Shown: piece by piece, positions 1 to 8,827 of the stretch
Layout: each line of letters opens with the position of its first letter
How positions within the stretch are numbered: the first letter of the stretch is position 1
Assembly: GCF_037113415.1 (NCBI RefSeq)
Contig: NZ_CP146608.1
Coordinates: 3,443,001-3,507,000, forward strand
Reading direction: 5' to 3'
Source of the DNA: Devosia sp. XK-2
GTDB lineage: Bacteria > Pseudomonadota > Alphaproteobacteria > Rhizobiales > Devosiaceae
DNA: 64,000 bases
Notes under the pieces: model-generated
What the model was told of the DNA's origin: nothing
The model's database searches: none
What the model saw: the letters and a program-made list of their open reading frames with translations, nothing else
Position numbers and translations under genes: made by a program

Positions 1-680
1 AGGATCTTCTTGGTTTCGGCGAGCACCTTCCACTCTTCCTTGGTGTAGCCGTCTTCCATGAACACATCGATATGCGGGATGACGTTAAAGGCGATCTGCT
101 TGGGGAACTTGCCCGGGGTCGGGCTGTCATTGACGAAAATGCCCTTGGTCTGGTTCCACAGCTCGTCCACGCCTTCCTTGCCGGCGCCCGAGACCGACTG
201 ATAGGTCGAAACCACGGCGCGCGTGATCTTGGCGGCATCGTGCAAAGGCTTGAGCGCCACCACCAGCTGCGCTGTCGAGCAATTGGGATTGGCGATGATA
301 TTGGTGCGCTTGGGATCGGCAAGCCAACGATCCAGCACATGCGCGTTCACTTCCGGCACGACCAGCGGCACATCCGAGTGATAGCGCCAATAGCTCGAAT
401 TATCGATCACAATGGCCCCGGCCGCGGCAATCCTGGGCGCCCATTCCTTGGAAATCGAGCCACCGGCCGACATGATGGCGAAATCGACCGTGGAGAAGTC
501 GAAATGCTGCAGGTCCTTGGCCTTGAGCACCTTGTCGCCATACGACAATTCCTTGCCGATGGAGCGGGACGATGCCAGCGCAAAGACTTCGTCAGCCGGG
601 AACTTGCGCTCGGCCAGAATATTGAGAACCTCGCGGCCCACATTGCCTGTGGCCCCGACGACAGCGACGCGATAACCCAT
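1..680 (-). CDS. asd: Aspartate-semialdehyde dehydrogenase, C-terminus outside window
   Basis: Reduces aspartyl phosphate to aspartate semialdehyde, the branch point to lysine/diaminopimelate, threonine and methionine. About 226 codons of the N-terminal part are present. The translation opens MGYRVAVVGATGNVGREV (Rossmann nucleotide-binding motif). It then shows SAGGS, DNSSYWR and, at about residue 130, NPNCSTAQLV with the catalytic cysteine. ATG at 680 is preceded by GGAG seven bases upstream. That ribosome-binding site lies in a small hairpin (684–697, five-base stem GGAAC/GTTCC), which may damp initiation. The gene runs off the left edge. Identity is secure. Confidence 0.96.
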   Translation of the reverse strand, partial: MGYRVAVVGATGNVGREVLNILAERKFPADEVFALASSRSIGKELSYGDKVLKAKDLQHFDFSTVDFAIMSAGGSISKEWAPRIAAAGAIVIDNSSYWRYHSDVPLVVPEVNAHVLDRWLADPKRTNIIANPNCSTAQLVVALKPLHDAAKITRAVVSTYQSVSGAGKEGVDELWNQTKGIFVNDSPTPGKFPKQIAFNVIPHIDVFMEDGYTKEEWKVLAETKKI

Positions 681-789
681 AATGGAACTCCGGTTCCTTA
701 CCATTTTCGCCCCCCGCGCGATGGGCTGGGCCATCGCGGTCAGTGCTTTTGCGCCTCTCCCCGTCGGGAGTGCGACCCGGGGAAAAGCG

Positions 790-885
790 TCAGGCGGTTT
801 TGGTGGTTTTGGTCATGGCAGGCATGCCCCCGGTGGTGAACCGGGTGGTGGCAAGAGCGGCTTTGATGCTGCTGCGGCTGCGCAT
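790..885 (-). CDS. Possible Thr/Lys-rich leader peptide upstream of asd
   Basis: A 31-codon reading frame runs toward asd and ends 110 bases before its start codon. Its last eight residues are MTKTTKTA, and the whole peptide has eight Thr and three Lys. Threonine and lysine are end products of the pathway that Asd feeds. Downstream lies an eight-base stem (CGCGATGG/CCATCGCG, about 716–737), but no clear run of T follows it. An inner ATG at 825 gives an 11-residue version. The start has only a weak Shine-Dalgarno. This is inferred from composition and position; the 681–1098 gap otherwise holds no convincing gene. Confidence 0.3.
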   Translation of the reverse strand: MRSRSSIKAALATTRFTTGGMPAMTKTTKTA

Positions 886-983
886 GACGAACGAGGCTTC
901 CTATGAAAAAGCAGGACTTGTCATACGCCGAAATAGGAAAGAGTCAATGAATTTGCCAGCCATGCCTCTTCCAAGACGGTGCC

Positions 984-1058
984 GTCCCCGGACTTGATCC
1001 GAGGACCATTACCAGCGCATACCGCATTGAGAGTGGCCCTCGGGTCAAGCCCAAGGGC
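984..1058. repeat. Intergenic palindromic repeat element
   Basis: Two similar arms of about 24 bases face each other: GTCCCCGG-ACTTGAT-CCGAGGAC at 984–1006 and its diverged inverted copy at 1035–1058. Each arm also forms its own imperfect hairpin. This looks like the dispersed palindromic repeats common between genes in Hyphomicrobiales. An open frame reads through it in phase with the next gene, but it is not needed for that protein. Confidence 0.55.
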
Positions 1059-1098
1059 AGGCCAGCGCAGGGCTGAATGCCCCGAACCGAGGAAAAGA

Positions 1099-2289
1099 AT
1101 GCCCGATTTCGACGTGATCATTCTGGGAGCCGGCGCCGCCGGCATGATGGCGGGCATAGAGGCGGGCAAGCGCGGCCGCAAGGTGCTGGTGGTGGACCAT
1201 GCCCGCGATCCGGGCGAAAAAATCCGCATCTCGGGCGGCGGACGCTGCAATTTCACCAATATCAATGCCACCCACCAGCTTGGCCGCGAACGCTTTTTGA
1301 GCAGCAATCCACGTTTTGCGCTCTCCCCGTTGTCGCGCTACACGCCCGAGATGTTCATTGCCCGGGTCAAGAAACAGGGCATTGCCTTTCACGAAAAGAC
1401 GCTGGGACAGCTCTTCTGTGACGGCCCGGCCACCCAGATCGTGGCCATGCTGACCAATGACCTGCGCGCCGCCGGCGCCGCTATCTGGACCGGACGGCAG
1501 GTGGGGAGCGTGGAAAGGGCCGGCGATGAATTTGACGTCATGATCGGCGATGGACGGGTGACCGCCTCGAGCCTGGTGGTGGCCACCGGTGGCAAATCCA
1601 TCCCCAAAATGGGGGCCACGGGCCTGGCCTATGACATTGCCCGGCAATTCGGCCTCAAGGTCACCGAGACCAGACCGGCCCTGGTGCCGCTGACCTTCGA
1701 GCCCGGTGCGCTCGAGCAATTAAAGCCCCTTGCCGGCGTCTCCGCCAATGCCATTGTCGGCCACGGCAAGACGCAGTTCGAGGAAGCGCTTCTATTCACC
1801 CATCGCGGCCTTTCCGGCCCCGCCATTTTGCAAATCTCGTCCTATTGGCGCGAGGGCGACACCATTTCGGTCAACCTGCTGCCCGGCGAGGACGCGCTGG
1901 AGCTGTTCCGCGCCGCGCGCCAGACCACGCCCAAACTGCATCTGCAAACCGTGTTGAGCGAGAAACTGCCCAAGCGCCTTGCCCAGCTTCTGGGCGACAT
2001 GTTCAACCAGCCCGGCATGGTTGGGGATCTTTCGGACAAGAAGCTGGCAGTGGCCGCCGAGCAGGTGTCGCGCTGGACCCTCAAGCCGGTCGGCTCGGAA
2101 GGCTATCGCACCGCCGAGGTGACTTTGGGCGGTATCGACACCACCGGGCTCGACGCCAAGACCATGATGGCGCGGCAGGTTCCGGGCCTCTTCTTTGTCG
2201 GAGAGGCGGTGGACGTGACGGGCTGGCTGGGCGGCTATAACTTCCAATGGGCCTGGGCCTCAGGCTGGACCGCCGGCCAGGCGGCCTGA
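1099..2289 (+). CDS. NAD(P)/FAD-dependent oxidoreductase, BaiN/HI0933 family
   Basis: A 396-residue flavoprotein of the HI0933/BaiN family. It shows the N-terminal FAD-binding GAGAAGMMAG (about residues 9–18), the family signature SGGGRCNFTN (about 47–56), the middle VVATGGKSIPKMGATG, and C-terminal GWLGGYNFQWAWASGW. Members reduce unsaturated bonds; most, including this one, have no assigned substrate. The frame is open 40 codons further upstream, but ATG at 1099 has GAGGAAAAGA just before it. The upstream part is translated repeat DNA, so 1099 is chosen. Confidence 0.9.
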   Translation: MPDFDVIILGAGAAGMMAGIEAGKRGRKVLVVDHARDPGEKIRISGGGRCNFTNINATHQLGRERFLSSNPRFALSPLSRYTPEMFIARVKKQGIAFHEKTLGQLFCDGPATQIVAMLTNDLRAAGAAIWTGRQVGSVERAGDEFDVMIGDGRVTASSLVVATGGKSIPKMGATGLAYDIARQFGLKVTETRPALVPLTFEPGALEQLKPLAGVSANAIVGHGKTQFEEALLFTHRGLSGPAILQISSYWREGDTISVNLLPGEDALELFRAARQTTPKLHLQTVLSEKLPKRLAQLLGDMFNQPGMVGDLSDKKLAVAAEQVSRWTLKPVGSEGYRTAEVTLGGIDTTGLDAKTMMARQVPGLFFVGEAVDVTGWLGGYNFQWAWASGWTAGQAA

Positions 2290-2295
2290 GGCCGG

Positions 2296-2886
2296 CTAGA
2301 ACTTCCAGCCGAAGCGGAGGCCGAAATTGGACAGGCCGTCATTGGCCGCGCACCAGTCATTGTTCGAGGTGTGCTCATAGGTCAGGGTTGCCGTGGCCGT
2401 CTCGCTCACATTGAGCCCCACGCCCCAGCGCTCGTAGAAATTGATCCGGCAGCCAAAATTCTGCCGGCCGGGCGCCGCCCCGGTCAGGGCGCCATCGTGA
2501 ATGGCCGCACCCAGACCGGCTTCGAGATAGACCGGCGTATCGAAGACCGGCAATTGCCAGGTCAGATTGGCGTGAACCAGGCTGTCGCGGCCGCCCAGGC
2601 TGATGGTCGTACCGACCTCGGGCCGGGGCGATCCGATCCAGCGGAATATATCGGCATCCGGCGAGGTGAAGAGCACGTCAAAGCTGATATCTTCAACGCG
2701 GCTCAAATCCCAATCCTGCACCAGGAAAGGCAAGGCCGCGTGATGCACGTCATGGGCATGCAGGCCAAAGCGCAATTCATCGACCACACCGGCCAGCGGA
2801 TGCGGATCGAGCATGCTTTGGGCGCTGACCGGCATAATCGACAGGCTCGCAAGGCCCCCGACAATCAGGCCGATCCACTTTAACAT
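2296..2886 (-). CDS. PagL-like lipid A 3-O-deacylase / acyloxyacyl hydrolase family, outer membrane
   Basis: A 196-residue protein with a signal peptide (MLKWIGLIVGGLASL…VSAQ). The body has short alternating strands and a C-terminal aromatic residue (…RFGWKF), as in small outer-membrane barrels. The end reads YEHTSNN…GLSNFGLRFG, matching the PagL signature: catalytic His about 172 and Ser about 174, then the conserved Asn and GL. PagL removes the 3-O acyl chain of lipid A. ATG at 2886 has GGGAG upstream; a TTG five codons earlier is less likely. It converges on the flavoprotein gene with only six bases between the stops. Confidence 0.82.
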   Translation of the reverse strand: MLKWIGLIVGGLASLSIMPVSAQSMLDPHPLAGVVDELRFGLHAHDVHHAALPFLVQDWDLSRVEDISFDVLFTSPDADIFRWIGSPRPEVGTTISLGGRDSLVHANLTWQLPVFDTPVYLEAGLGAAIHDGALTGAAPGRQNFGCRINFYERWGVGLNVSETATATLTYEHTSNNDWCAANDGLSNFGLRFGWKF

Positions 2887-3042
2887 TCGACACTCCCGCA
2901 ATTGCTGCGCATAGGGCCATTGCCGGGCGGCCGAGTCAATTGCCCGGCAGCATCAGCACGATGACAAAAATGCCGCACAAACCTTGACGTATGGTGCAAC
3001 CATCGTGATCTACCGATAAAACAAATTGCTTAAAGGTCTTTC

Positions 3043-4059
3043 ATGTCCGCTCCCTTTGCCCTTTCCCTGCAGGATCTGGCCCCCATCGCCCAGGGCTCCA
3101 CCACGCAGCAGGCCATGGCCGAAACCGTGCTGCTGGCCCAGGAGGCCGACCGGCTGGGTTATGAAAGGCTCTGGTATGCCGAGCATCACGGCATGCCCTC
3201 CATTGCCTCTTCGGTCCCGGAAATCCTGATTGGCAGCGCGGCGGCGGCCACCGGCAATATCCGCGTCGGATCGGGCGGCGTCATGCTGCTCAATCACGCG
3301 CCTTTGCGTATTGCCGAGGCCTATCGCACGCTCGAGGCGCTGCATCCGGGCCGCATCGATCTGGGATTGGGCCGCGCACCGGGCGGAGACGGCTATGCCA
3401 TGCGGGCGCTCAGGAGCGGCAGCGGCGAGGAATTCTCGGCCTATCTGGCCGAATTGATGGCCTTTGACGAAGATGGCTTTCCCCCCGACCATCCCTTTTC
3501 CCGCGTGCCGGTTTCGCCCGGCGGCATCACCCTGCCGCCCAAATGGCTCTTGGGATCGTCCGGCGCCAGCGCCCAGGCGGCGGGACAATTGGGGTTTGGC
3601 TATGCTTTCGCCGCCCATTTCAGCCATACGCCGGCCGCGCCGGCCTTTGCCGCTTATCGCGACGCCTTCCAGCCATCCGCCGATTTCCCCGAGCCGCGCA
3701 CTATTCTGTGCCTCTCGGCGATCTGCGCCCCCACCCGGGAGGAGGCGGAATTTCTGGCCCGGTCGCAGGCGGTGAGCTGGGCGCTGTTCGTAACCGGCGA
3801 ACAACGCCAGTTGATGCCGCCCGAAGAGGCGGCGGCCCGCGTTCTTTCGCCGCAGCAGCAACAGGTCATCGAGCAGCAATCCCCGCTCTGGCTGGTGGGT
3901 GATCCTGGCCAATTGGCTCAGACCATCAGCGAAAAGGCGCGCGCTGCCGGGGCCGACGAGGTGATGATCACCACCACCATCCATTCCTATGCGCTGCGCC
4001 GGCGTTCCTTTGCCCTATTGGCCGAGGCGCTGGGCGTGGCACCGCGTCAGGGCGACTGA
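3043..4059 (+). CDS. LLM-class flavin-dependent oxidoreductase (MsnO8-like)
   Basis: A 338-residue bacterial-luciferase-like TIM-barrel protein. Typical features are the N-terminal LSLQDLAPIAQG, ADRLGYERLWYAEHHGMP (about residues 32–49), VGSGGVMLLNHAPLRIAE and HPGRIDLGLGRAPGGD. That layout matches the MsnO8-type subgroup of FMN- or F420-dependent monooxygenases. No substrate can be read from the sequence. It stands alone, 156 bases from the divergent PagL-like gene. ATG at 3043 follows AAAGGTC. Confidence 0.88.
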   Translation: MSAPFALSLQDLAPIAQGSTTQQAMAETVLLAQEADRLGYERLWYAEHHGMPSIASSVPEILIGSAAAATGNIRVGSGGVMLLNHAPLRIAEAYRTLEALHPGRIDLGLGRAPGGDGYAMRALRSGSGEEFSAYLAELMAFDEDGFPPDHPFSRVPVSPGGITLPPKWLLGSSGASAQAAGQLGFGYAFAAHFSHTPAAPAFAAYRDAFQPSADFPEPRTILCLSAICAPTREEAEFLARSQAVSWALFVTGEQRQLMPPEEAAARVLSPQQQQVIEQQSPLWLVGDPGQLAQTISEKARAAGADEVMITTTIHSYALRRRSFALLAEALGVAPRQGD

Positions 4060-4133
4060 GCAGGCCGCCATTAACGTCTCGTTCTTGCGCGCGGCACTAG
4101 GATTGGTCCCGGATCCACTATGGAATCGAGACC

Positions 4134-5345
4134 ATGAGCGCCGCCGCCTTCGTGCTGGCCATAAACCTGTTTGTCGCGGGCATTTTCGCCACCGCCTTCG
4201 GCGTTGTCGCGGCCTATCAACGCTCGGCAATGGGCGCGCGCTGGCTGGCTTTTGCCTATGGCCTGGGCGTGGTCGATGTGGTGCTCGAATTCATCCTGCC
4301 CTATCAGCAGGACCACCGACTGGTCAGCTTCGGTATTTTCGCCGTTTTCCTGCTGGCCCTGGCCGGCTGCGTCATAGGCCTGGCGCATCACTATCGGATC
4401 GCCCCGCCCTGGACAGTGCTGCTTGTGGCCGTCATCACCTCGCTGGCGGTCAATATCGCCATTCTCGACATGCCGCGGGCCAGCTTTGCGCGCAATCTGC
4501 TCTACCAGGCACCCTATGCCATGATCCAGGCCATAGGGCTGAGCGTGATCATGGCCAACAAGAAGAAGGCGGCGCTGGATCTGGCTCTCCTGGCCATCTA
4601 TTTTTTGTCGGCCCTGCATTTCCTGGCCAAGCCGGTCCTGGCCACGGCGATCGGCTCGGGCGCCGCACCACAGGCCTATATGTCCTCGACCTATGCCGCT
4701 CTCTCCCAGACGGTGGGGGCGATCCTGCTGATCGCCAATGGCCTGATTATGCTGCTGATCATCCTGCGCGACGTCATGGCCGAGATGACGGCGCGCTCGG
4801 AAACCGACGCCCTGTCGGGTCTGTTGAACCGCCGCGGCTTTGAGGATCGGGGCGACCGGGCCCTCGCCCTGGCGACGCGCTCCGGCGTCCCGGCGGTCAT
4901 GATCGTTGCCGATCTCGACCATTTCAAGCAGATCAACGACACCTATGGCCATGCGGCCGGCGACGATGTCATCTCCGCCTTTGCCAAGGTCCTGCAGGAA
5001 TGCGCCGCGCCCCATGCCGTTCTGGGGCGGCTGGGCGGCGAGGAATTCGGCGCCTTTCTGCCCGGCGCCAATCTCACCACCGGCAAGCTTTATGCCGAGA
5101 CCGTGCGTCATGCCTTCCGCGGGCTGCCGGCCGGGGCCACAGGTCTTAAAACGCCGGCCACCGCGTCTTTCGGTGTCGCCCAGCTCATGCCCTACGACCA
5201 CCTGTCCGATCTGCTGCGCCGCGCCGATGGCGCGCTTTATGAAGCCAAAAGCGAAGGACGGGACTGCGTCCGCATGGCCGTTCCCGGCATGTCCCGCCAC
5301 GCAAGGGGCGGAGCCGGCCAGAGCGGCAACCGCTTCAGTTCATGA
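4134..5345 (+). CDS. Membrane-anchored diguanylate cyclase (GGDEF)
   Basis: A 403-residue protein. About six hydrophobic segments (residues 1–215) precede a GGDEF domain that makes cyclic di-GMP from two GTP. The domain starts at ETDALSGLLNRRGF (about 223), has ADLDHFKQINDTYGHAAGDD, and the active-site loop GGEEF at residues 301–305. The RxxD inhibitory site normally five residues before the loop is absent, so feedback inhibition by product is not expected. The membrane part has no recognised sensor domain. The last 11 bases overlap the end of the convergent small gene at 5335–5613. Confidence 0.92.
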   Translation: MSAAAFVLAINLFVAGIFATAFGVVAAYQRSAMGARWLAFAYGLGVVDVVLEFILPYQQDHRLVSFGIFAVFLLALAGCVIGLAHHYRIAPPWTVLLVAVITSLAVNIAILDMPRASFARNLLYQAPYAMIQAIGLSVIMANKKKAALDLALLAIYFLSALHFLAKPVLATAIGSGAAPQAYMSSTYAALSQTVGAILLIANGLIMLLIILRDVMAEMTARSETDALSGLLNRRGFEDRGDRALALATRSGVPAVMIVADLDHFKQINDTYGHAAGDDVISAFAKVLQECAAPHAVLGRLGGEEFGAFLPGANLTTGKLYAETVRHAFRGLPAGATGLKTPATASFGVAQLMPYDHLSDLLRRADGALYEAKSEGRDCVRMAVPGMSRHARGGAGQSGNRFSS

Positions 5346-5613
5346 CCTGACGCGATACCAGTTCGCAATCGCCGGCCGGATCGACCTTGAGCGCCAGATG
5401 CTGCCGGTCCAGTTCGGCCAGCCAGGCCGTCCAGGAACAGGGGCTCATGCCGCTATCTTCCCGCCCCTCGTCATGCTGGGAAAAGCGCAGCTTGAGCTGG
5501 GCACGTTCATCCCCGAAGCGGTCACGCACCCGGGCTATGGCAGGGCGCCCCCTGCGATCGGTGACCCAGTTCTGGATATCCCGGTGCCGGGTCAGCATTT
5601 GGGCTTGCTTCAT
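5335..5613 (-). CDS. Small conserved-type protein, function unknown
   Basis: 92 residues, soluble, charged. The segment MLTRHRDIQNWVTDRRGRPA resembles short uncharacterised bacterial proteins that begin with an H-x-x-I-x-x-W-x-x-x-R-G-G-x-P-A pattern. A later W-x-x-W/L segment also fits them. ATG at 5613 has GGAGG nine bases upstream. It is last in a possible operon with the two membrane genes at 5691–7864 and ends inside the tail of the convergent GGDEF gene. No function is assigned. Confidence 0.65.
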   Translation of the reverse strand: MKQAQMLTRHRDIQNWVTDRRGRPAIARVRDRFGDERAQLKLRFSQHDEGREDSGMSPCSWTAWLAELDRQHLALKVDPAGDCELVSRQVMN

Positions 5614-5690
5614 CTCTGGCCTCCTCGCCTGATGCCTTTGTCTGTTCAGGTCCGAAACGGGCCGGTCCTCCTCCGGTTCCGCTTGCCGTT

Positions 5691-6509
5691 TCAGTTATCC
5701 TCCCACTGGGTGACGAGCCGATAACGCTCGAGTTCCTCGGGCATGAAATAGTAGAGCCGGTCCGGCGGTGTCTCGAGCGCATGCAGCCAGAGCGCGGGAT
5801 CGACACCGGTCTTGCCCAGGTATCGGGTAATCTCCGCCGTGGCCGTCTGGGCATCGGCCATGGCAACCCCCGCCACGCTCAGAGCATCCACGCTGGACGC
5901 GCCCAGCGCCGCCGCATAAATCTGATGCACCCCGATCGCCGCCTCACGCCCTGCCCGCCGCATATCGCCCGAGGCGAATATTATGGGGCAGGATGACGCG
6001 CAAAGCGCACCGTCCGGCACCAGCGTATCAAGACCTTTCTCCAGAACCAGACCTGCTATGTCCAGGGCATCGTTGACCGAGCCACCGGGCGAATCCAGCA
6101 GCACGGTTGACACATATTCCCCTCTTTGAGCGATCTCCTGTTCAAATCTTTTTGCTGCGCCCGGATCGATGGTTCCGGTCAGCCGCAGGATGCCGCCCGC
6201 GCCCAGTTCGATCCTGAGCGGCTGGTCCAGAATATCGGGAGGCGTATCAAGCGCCGGCCGCGGTCTGCCACCGCCATCCTCGCTGGTTGCCGGGGGCAGG
6301 ATGGGTTGGGGCATATCGCTCAGCGCCGCGGCGCCATTGGCGTTCAATTCGCGGTAATCGACAAAAAGCACGCCGATCGTACCGGCCAGGAGGGCGAAAA
6401 AGGCAAAGCGCAGAATAGTCCCATCCTCGACCCGCGCCAGCCAGGCAATCGCCTGCCGGTACCATGGCGCCTCGCCTGCCGCGATGCGGGCATTAGCCTC
6501 TGTCTTCAT
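5691..6509 (-). CDS. Membrane-anchored ClpP/crotonase-fold protein, putative periplasmic protease
   Basis: 272 residues. One membrane segment (about 31–51) is followed by a Pro-rich linker and a ClpP-like domain. Visible signatures are LLDSPGGSVNDALDIA (about 137–152, oxyanion PGG), CASSC at 170–174 offering the candidate nucleophile serine, and GVHQIY with His about 195. This arrangement fits COG3904-type periplasmic ClpP-like proteins and membrane serine proteases. The start overlaps the stop of the upstream gene by four bases (ATGA), so the two are translationally coupled. Peptidase activity is inferred from residues only. Confidence 0.75.
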   Translation of the reverse strand: MKTEANARIAAGEAPWYRQAIAWLARVEDGTILRFAFFALLAGTIGVLFVDYRELNANGAAALSDMPQPILPPATSEDGGGRPRPALDTPPDILDQPLRIELGAGGILRLTGTIDPGAAKRFEQEIAQRGEYVSTVLLDSPGGSVNDALDIAGLVLEKGLDTLVPDGALCASSCPIIFASGDMRRAGREAAIGVHQIYAAALGASSVDALSVAGVAMADAQTATAEITRYLGKTGVDPALWLHALETPPDRLYYFMPEELERYRLVTQWEDN

Positions 6510-7864
6510 GCCGGGCGCGGTCCATCGCCACGCTTGCGCTGGGCCGCATCAATGGGCGTCACCCGACCCTCGTCGGCGGCGCGTGCCGCCTCTTCGGTGT
6601 CGGGCCCATCGCCCGCATCGGGCCGCTCGAATTCGGCAATCTGCGGGGTCAGCGCCTCGGCCGCCTCCGCCGCGCCCTCGGCCTCCATGCGCTTGTAAAG
6701 CGCCATGGCACGCAACATTTCGGCGGCGGTAATGGTTTCGGCCTCCTTGAGCGTCTCGGCCTCGCGCCGCATGGCATCGTTGACGATCATCAGCACCAGC
6801 ACCAGCACGACCGGCAACAGATCGATGGAAATTGCGCCCGCCCAGGACGGGATGAAATCGCTCCAATAGCGAATGACCGCCTCGGCAGAGGAGAGCGGCA
6901 CGAAACGCCGCTGCTCGACGCCCGGCGTTGCCAGGATTTCATCGGCCGCCGCCACCAATGCCGCCGATTGCGCATCGACCGAACTTTGCACCGTGGCCAT
7001 GACCTGGTTCTGCCGCACCGCGAGATCGCCGACGCGGCCATCGGCCACCGGCGCGATAAAGCCAGCGGACAGGTCTGTGGCCGCGCGGCGCACCGAGGCC
7101 GCCACATCGGTCTGCTGCAGGGCGGCGATGACGGCGGAAAGCTGCACCGCCTCGGCCTGGAAGGCGTCAGAGCGCGGCTCGATCTGGCCCGGCGTCGACA
7201 CCAGTTCGCGCATGCTCGCCAGCCGTTCGGACCCCTGTTCAAACAACACTGCCACCTCTTCGCGCGAGCCCGAAATGGTGCCGGCAAGCTGGGTCATCTG
7301 CGTGCTCATCTGGCTAAGCAATTGCACGACGCTCCCCGAGCCCTGCGTGCCGGTCAGCGCCCCGCTCTCCCGCTCATCCTGTGCAAGGGCGGCAAAGCGG
7401 GCCGAGGCCCGCTCGACATCGGGCAACAGGCTCTGGCTGGCCAGGGCCTTGGCATGAGCGGCATCGAGATCTTCGGCATAGCCCTGAAGGGTCACGGCCA
7501 TATGCTGTTCCAGCGCCGCCGAGCCAGCCAAGGCGGCCGCATTGAGCCAGGAACTCATGGCGATGATCATCACCGAGCCCGCCAGCATGGTCGCGAATAG
7601 CCCCATGCGCTGCACCCCGCTCACCACCAGCGGAATGAAGCGCATCATATAGGTCCAGAAGGCATAGATGGCGACCGAGACGGCCGCCGAATAGATGATG
7701 GCGGCAAAGAACACAAAGCTCGCCGATCCATCGAGCAGCCCCCGGACACCCAGATAGGTGTAAACACCCGAGGCCAGGGCCAGGACGGCCAGCGCGAACC
7801 GGCTCATGGTTTCGACGTCGCGCGCCGTCTCGTGCAGGCGAAAAGCATTGGGCTTGAGCTGCAT
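6506..7864 (-). CDS. Membrane protein with long periplasmic helical region, unknown function
   Basis: 452 residues, no recognised family. Three hydrophobic segments lie at about 21–40, 48–75 and 85–105. About 230 mainly helical, Gln/Ala/Ser-rich residues follow. A further membrane segment at about 338–358 is followed by a charged cytoplasmic tail with coiled-coil character (MRREAETLKEAETI). The topology resembles a receptor or scaffold. It is coupled by a four-base overlap to the ClpP-like gene, so it may hold or regulate that protease. ATG at 7864. The 190 bases upstream hold the likely promoter and an inverted repeat GCGTCCC…GGGACGC at about 7997–8043. Confidence 0.7.
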   Translation of the reverse strand: MQLKPNAFRLHETARDVETMSRFALAVLALASGVYTYLGVRGLLDGSASFVFFAAIIYSAAVSVAIYAFWTYMMRFIPLVVSGVQRMGLFATMLAGSVMIIAMSSWLNAAALAGSAALEQHMAVTLQGYAEDLDAAHAKALASQSLLPDVERASARFAALAQDERESGALTGTQGSGSVVQLLSQMSTQMTQLAGTISGSREEVAVLFEQGSERLASMRELVSTPGQIEPRSDAFQAEAVQLSAVIAALQQTDVAASVRRAATDLSAGFIAPVADGRVGDLAVRQNQVMATVQSSVDAQSAALVAAADEILATPGVEQRRFVPLSSAEAVIRYWSDFIPSWAGAISIDLLPVVLVLVLMIVNDAMRREAETLKEAETITAAEMLRAMALYKRMEAEGAAEAAEALTPQIAEFERPDAGDGPDTEEAARAADEGRVTPIDAAQRKRGDGPRPA

Positions 7865-8054
7865 GGATCCCCCGAAGCTATGGGCCCGCCACCGGGCCGC
7901 GGGAAGAGATTAACATAAGCTTATCGGCAGAACCGAGGCAGAACTGCCAAGGGGTAAGCGGGGCACGATGACGACTTGGTGAGTGGGCAGCGGATGGCGT
8001 CCCGCACGCAAGTGTGCGACGCCGGCGCGGGACGATGGGACGCGAACGGTCGCC

Positions 8055-8663
8055 TTAGTCAGACGAACTCACAGAGGTAGCAGCCGCACTCCTCCCCTTG
8101 ATGGCCCTTCGCGCCTTGGTCCTCGCCGGCGGCGATGCTTCAACGGGGCCACCAGATCCTTTCTCGCTGCTTGTAAACAGAGGCAGATATCCATCGGGAA
8201 AGGCGCCGAAGGTTTTCAAGAACCACGCCTCCGCCCTCTCAAAGTCATGCAGCCACAAGGCACTGACGCGAATATTCCATATCTGCCGAAGGACATTAGC
8301 AACACTCATCAATACCAGTAGCGCGAATGCGGTAAGCAGCCACGAGGCAAGGTCAGGAGTCGGCCATTTCAATTGACGACCGGACAAGGCAAAAAAGGCG
8401 ATAGTGCTCACGAGAGCGCCAAACGCATTGAACGCCAGATCCGACCAATGAAAATGAAAGAAAGAGGAGCGCTCAATCGGATCGCTCGCAAGCTTTCTCA
8501 TATATATTAGATGATGCGTGAAGGTTTTACGCCGGTGGAAGCTAAAGAACCCCATTCCATGGCTAAAGATCGTCTCGCAGATTTTTACGCCAAAATTAGC
8601 AAGAATGCCAACGGCAACACTAACAACCAACACTGACTGCACCCAGCCCCAGTCAATTTGCAT
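8055..8663 (-). CDS. Hypothetical membrane protein, lower GC than neighbours
   Basis: 202 residues with an N-terminal membrane segment (about 7–25) and two more in the middle (about 68–90 and 100–125). The C-terminal tail is Lys/Arg/Ser-rich. No family is recognised. The frame is open back to 8810, but ATG at 8663 has AGAGGT seven bases upstream and the upstream part is non-hydrophobic filler. Base composition is clearly more AT-rich than around it (for example CATATATATTAG near 8501), which suggests recent acquisition. Confidence 0.6.
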   Translation of the reverse strand: MQIDWGWVQSVLVVSVAVGILANFGVKICETIFSHGMGFFSFHRRKTFTHHLIYMRKLASDPIERSSFFHFHWSDLAFNAFGALVSTIAFFALSGRQLKWPTPDLASWLLTAFALLVLMSVANVLRQIWNIRVSALWLHDFERAEAWFLKTFGAFPDGYLPLFTSSEKGSGGPVEASPPARTKARRAIKGRSAAATSVSSSD

Positions 8664-8827
8664 GTTACCTCTCCCGATAATGCGACAATATAGCTGACGT
8701 GTTGACCGGTGCAAGTTGTACCGAACAGTGAAACGCCGCTGCTTTCTTCGCCAAGCGATGCAGCCACGTCGCCCTTGCGCTGATGGCCACAGCGAGGCTA
8801 CCCAACGCAAAAAGGAGGGACCGGACT

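Noticed and set aside
979-1098. N-terminal extension of the BaiN-like flavoprotein
   Set aside because: It translates an intergenic palindromic repeat and lacks homology to the family; ATG 1099 has a good ribosome-binding site.
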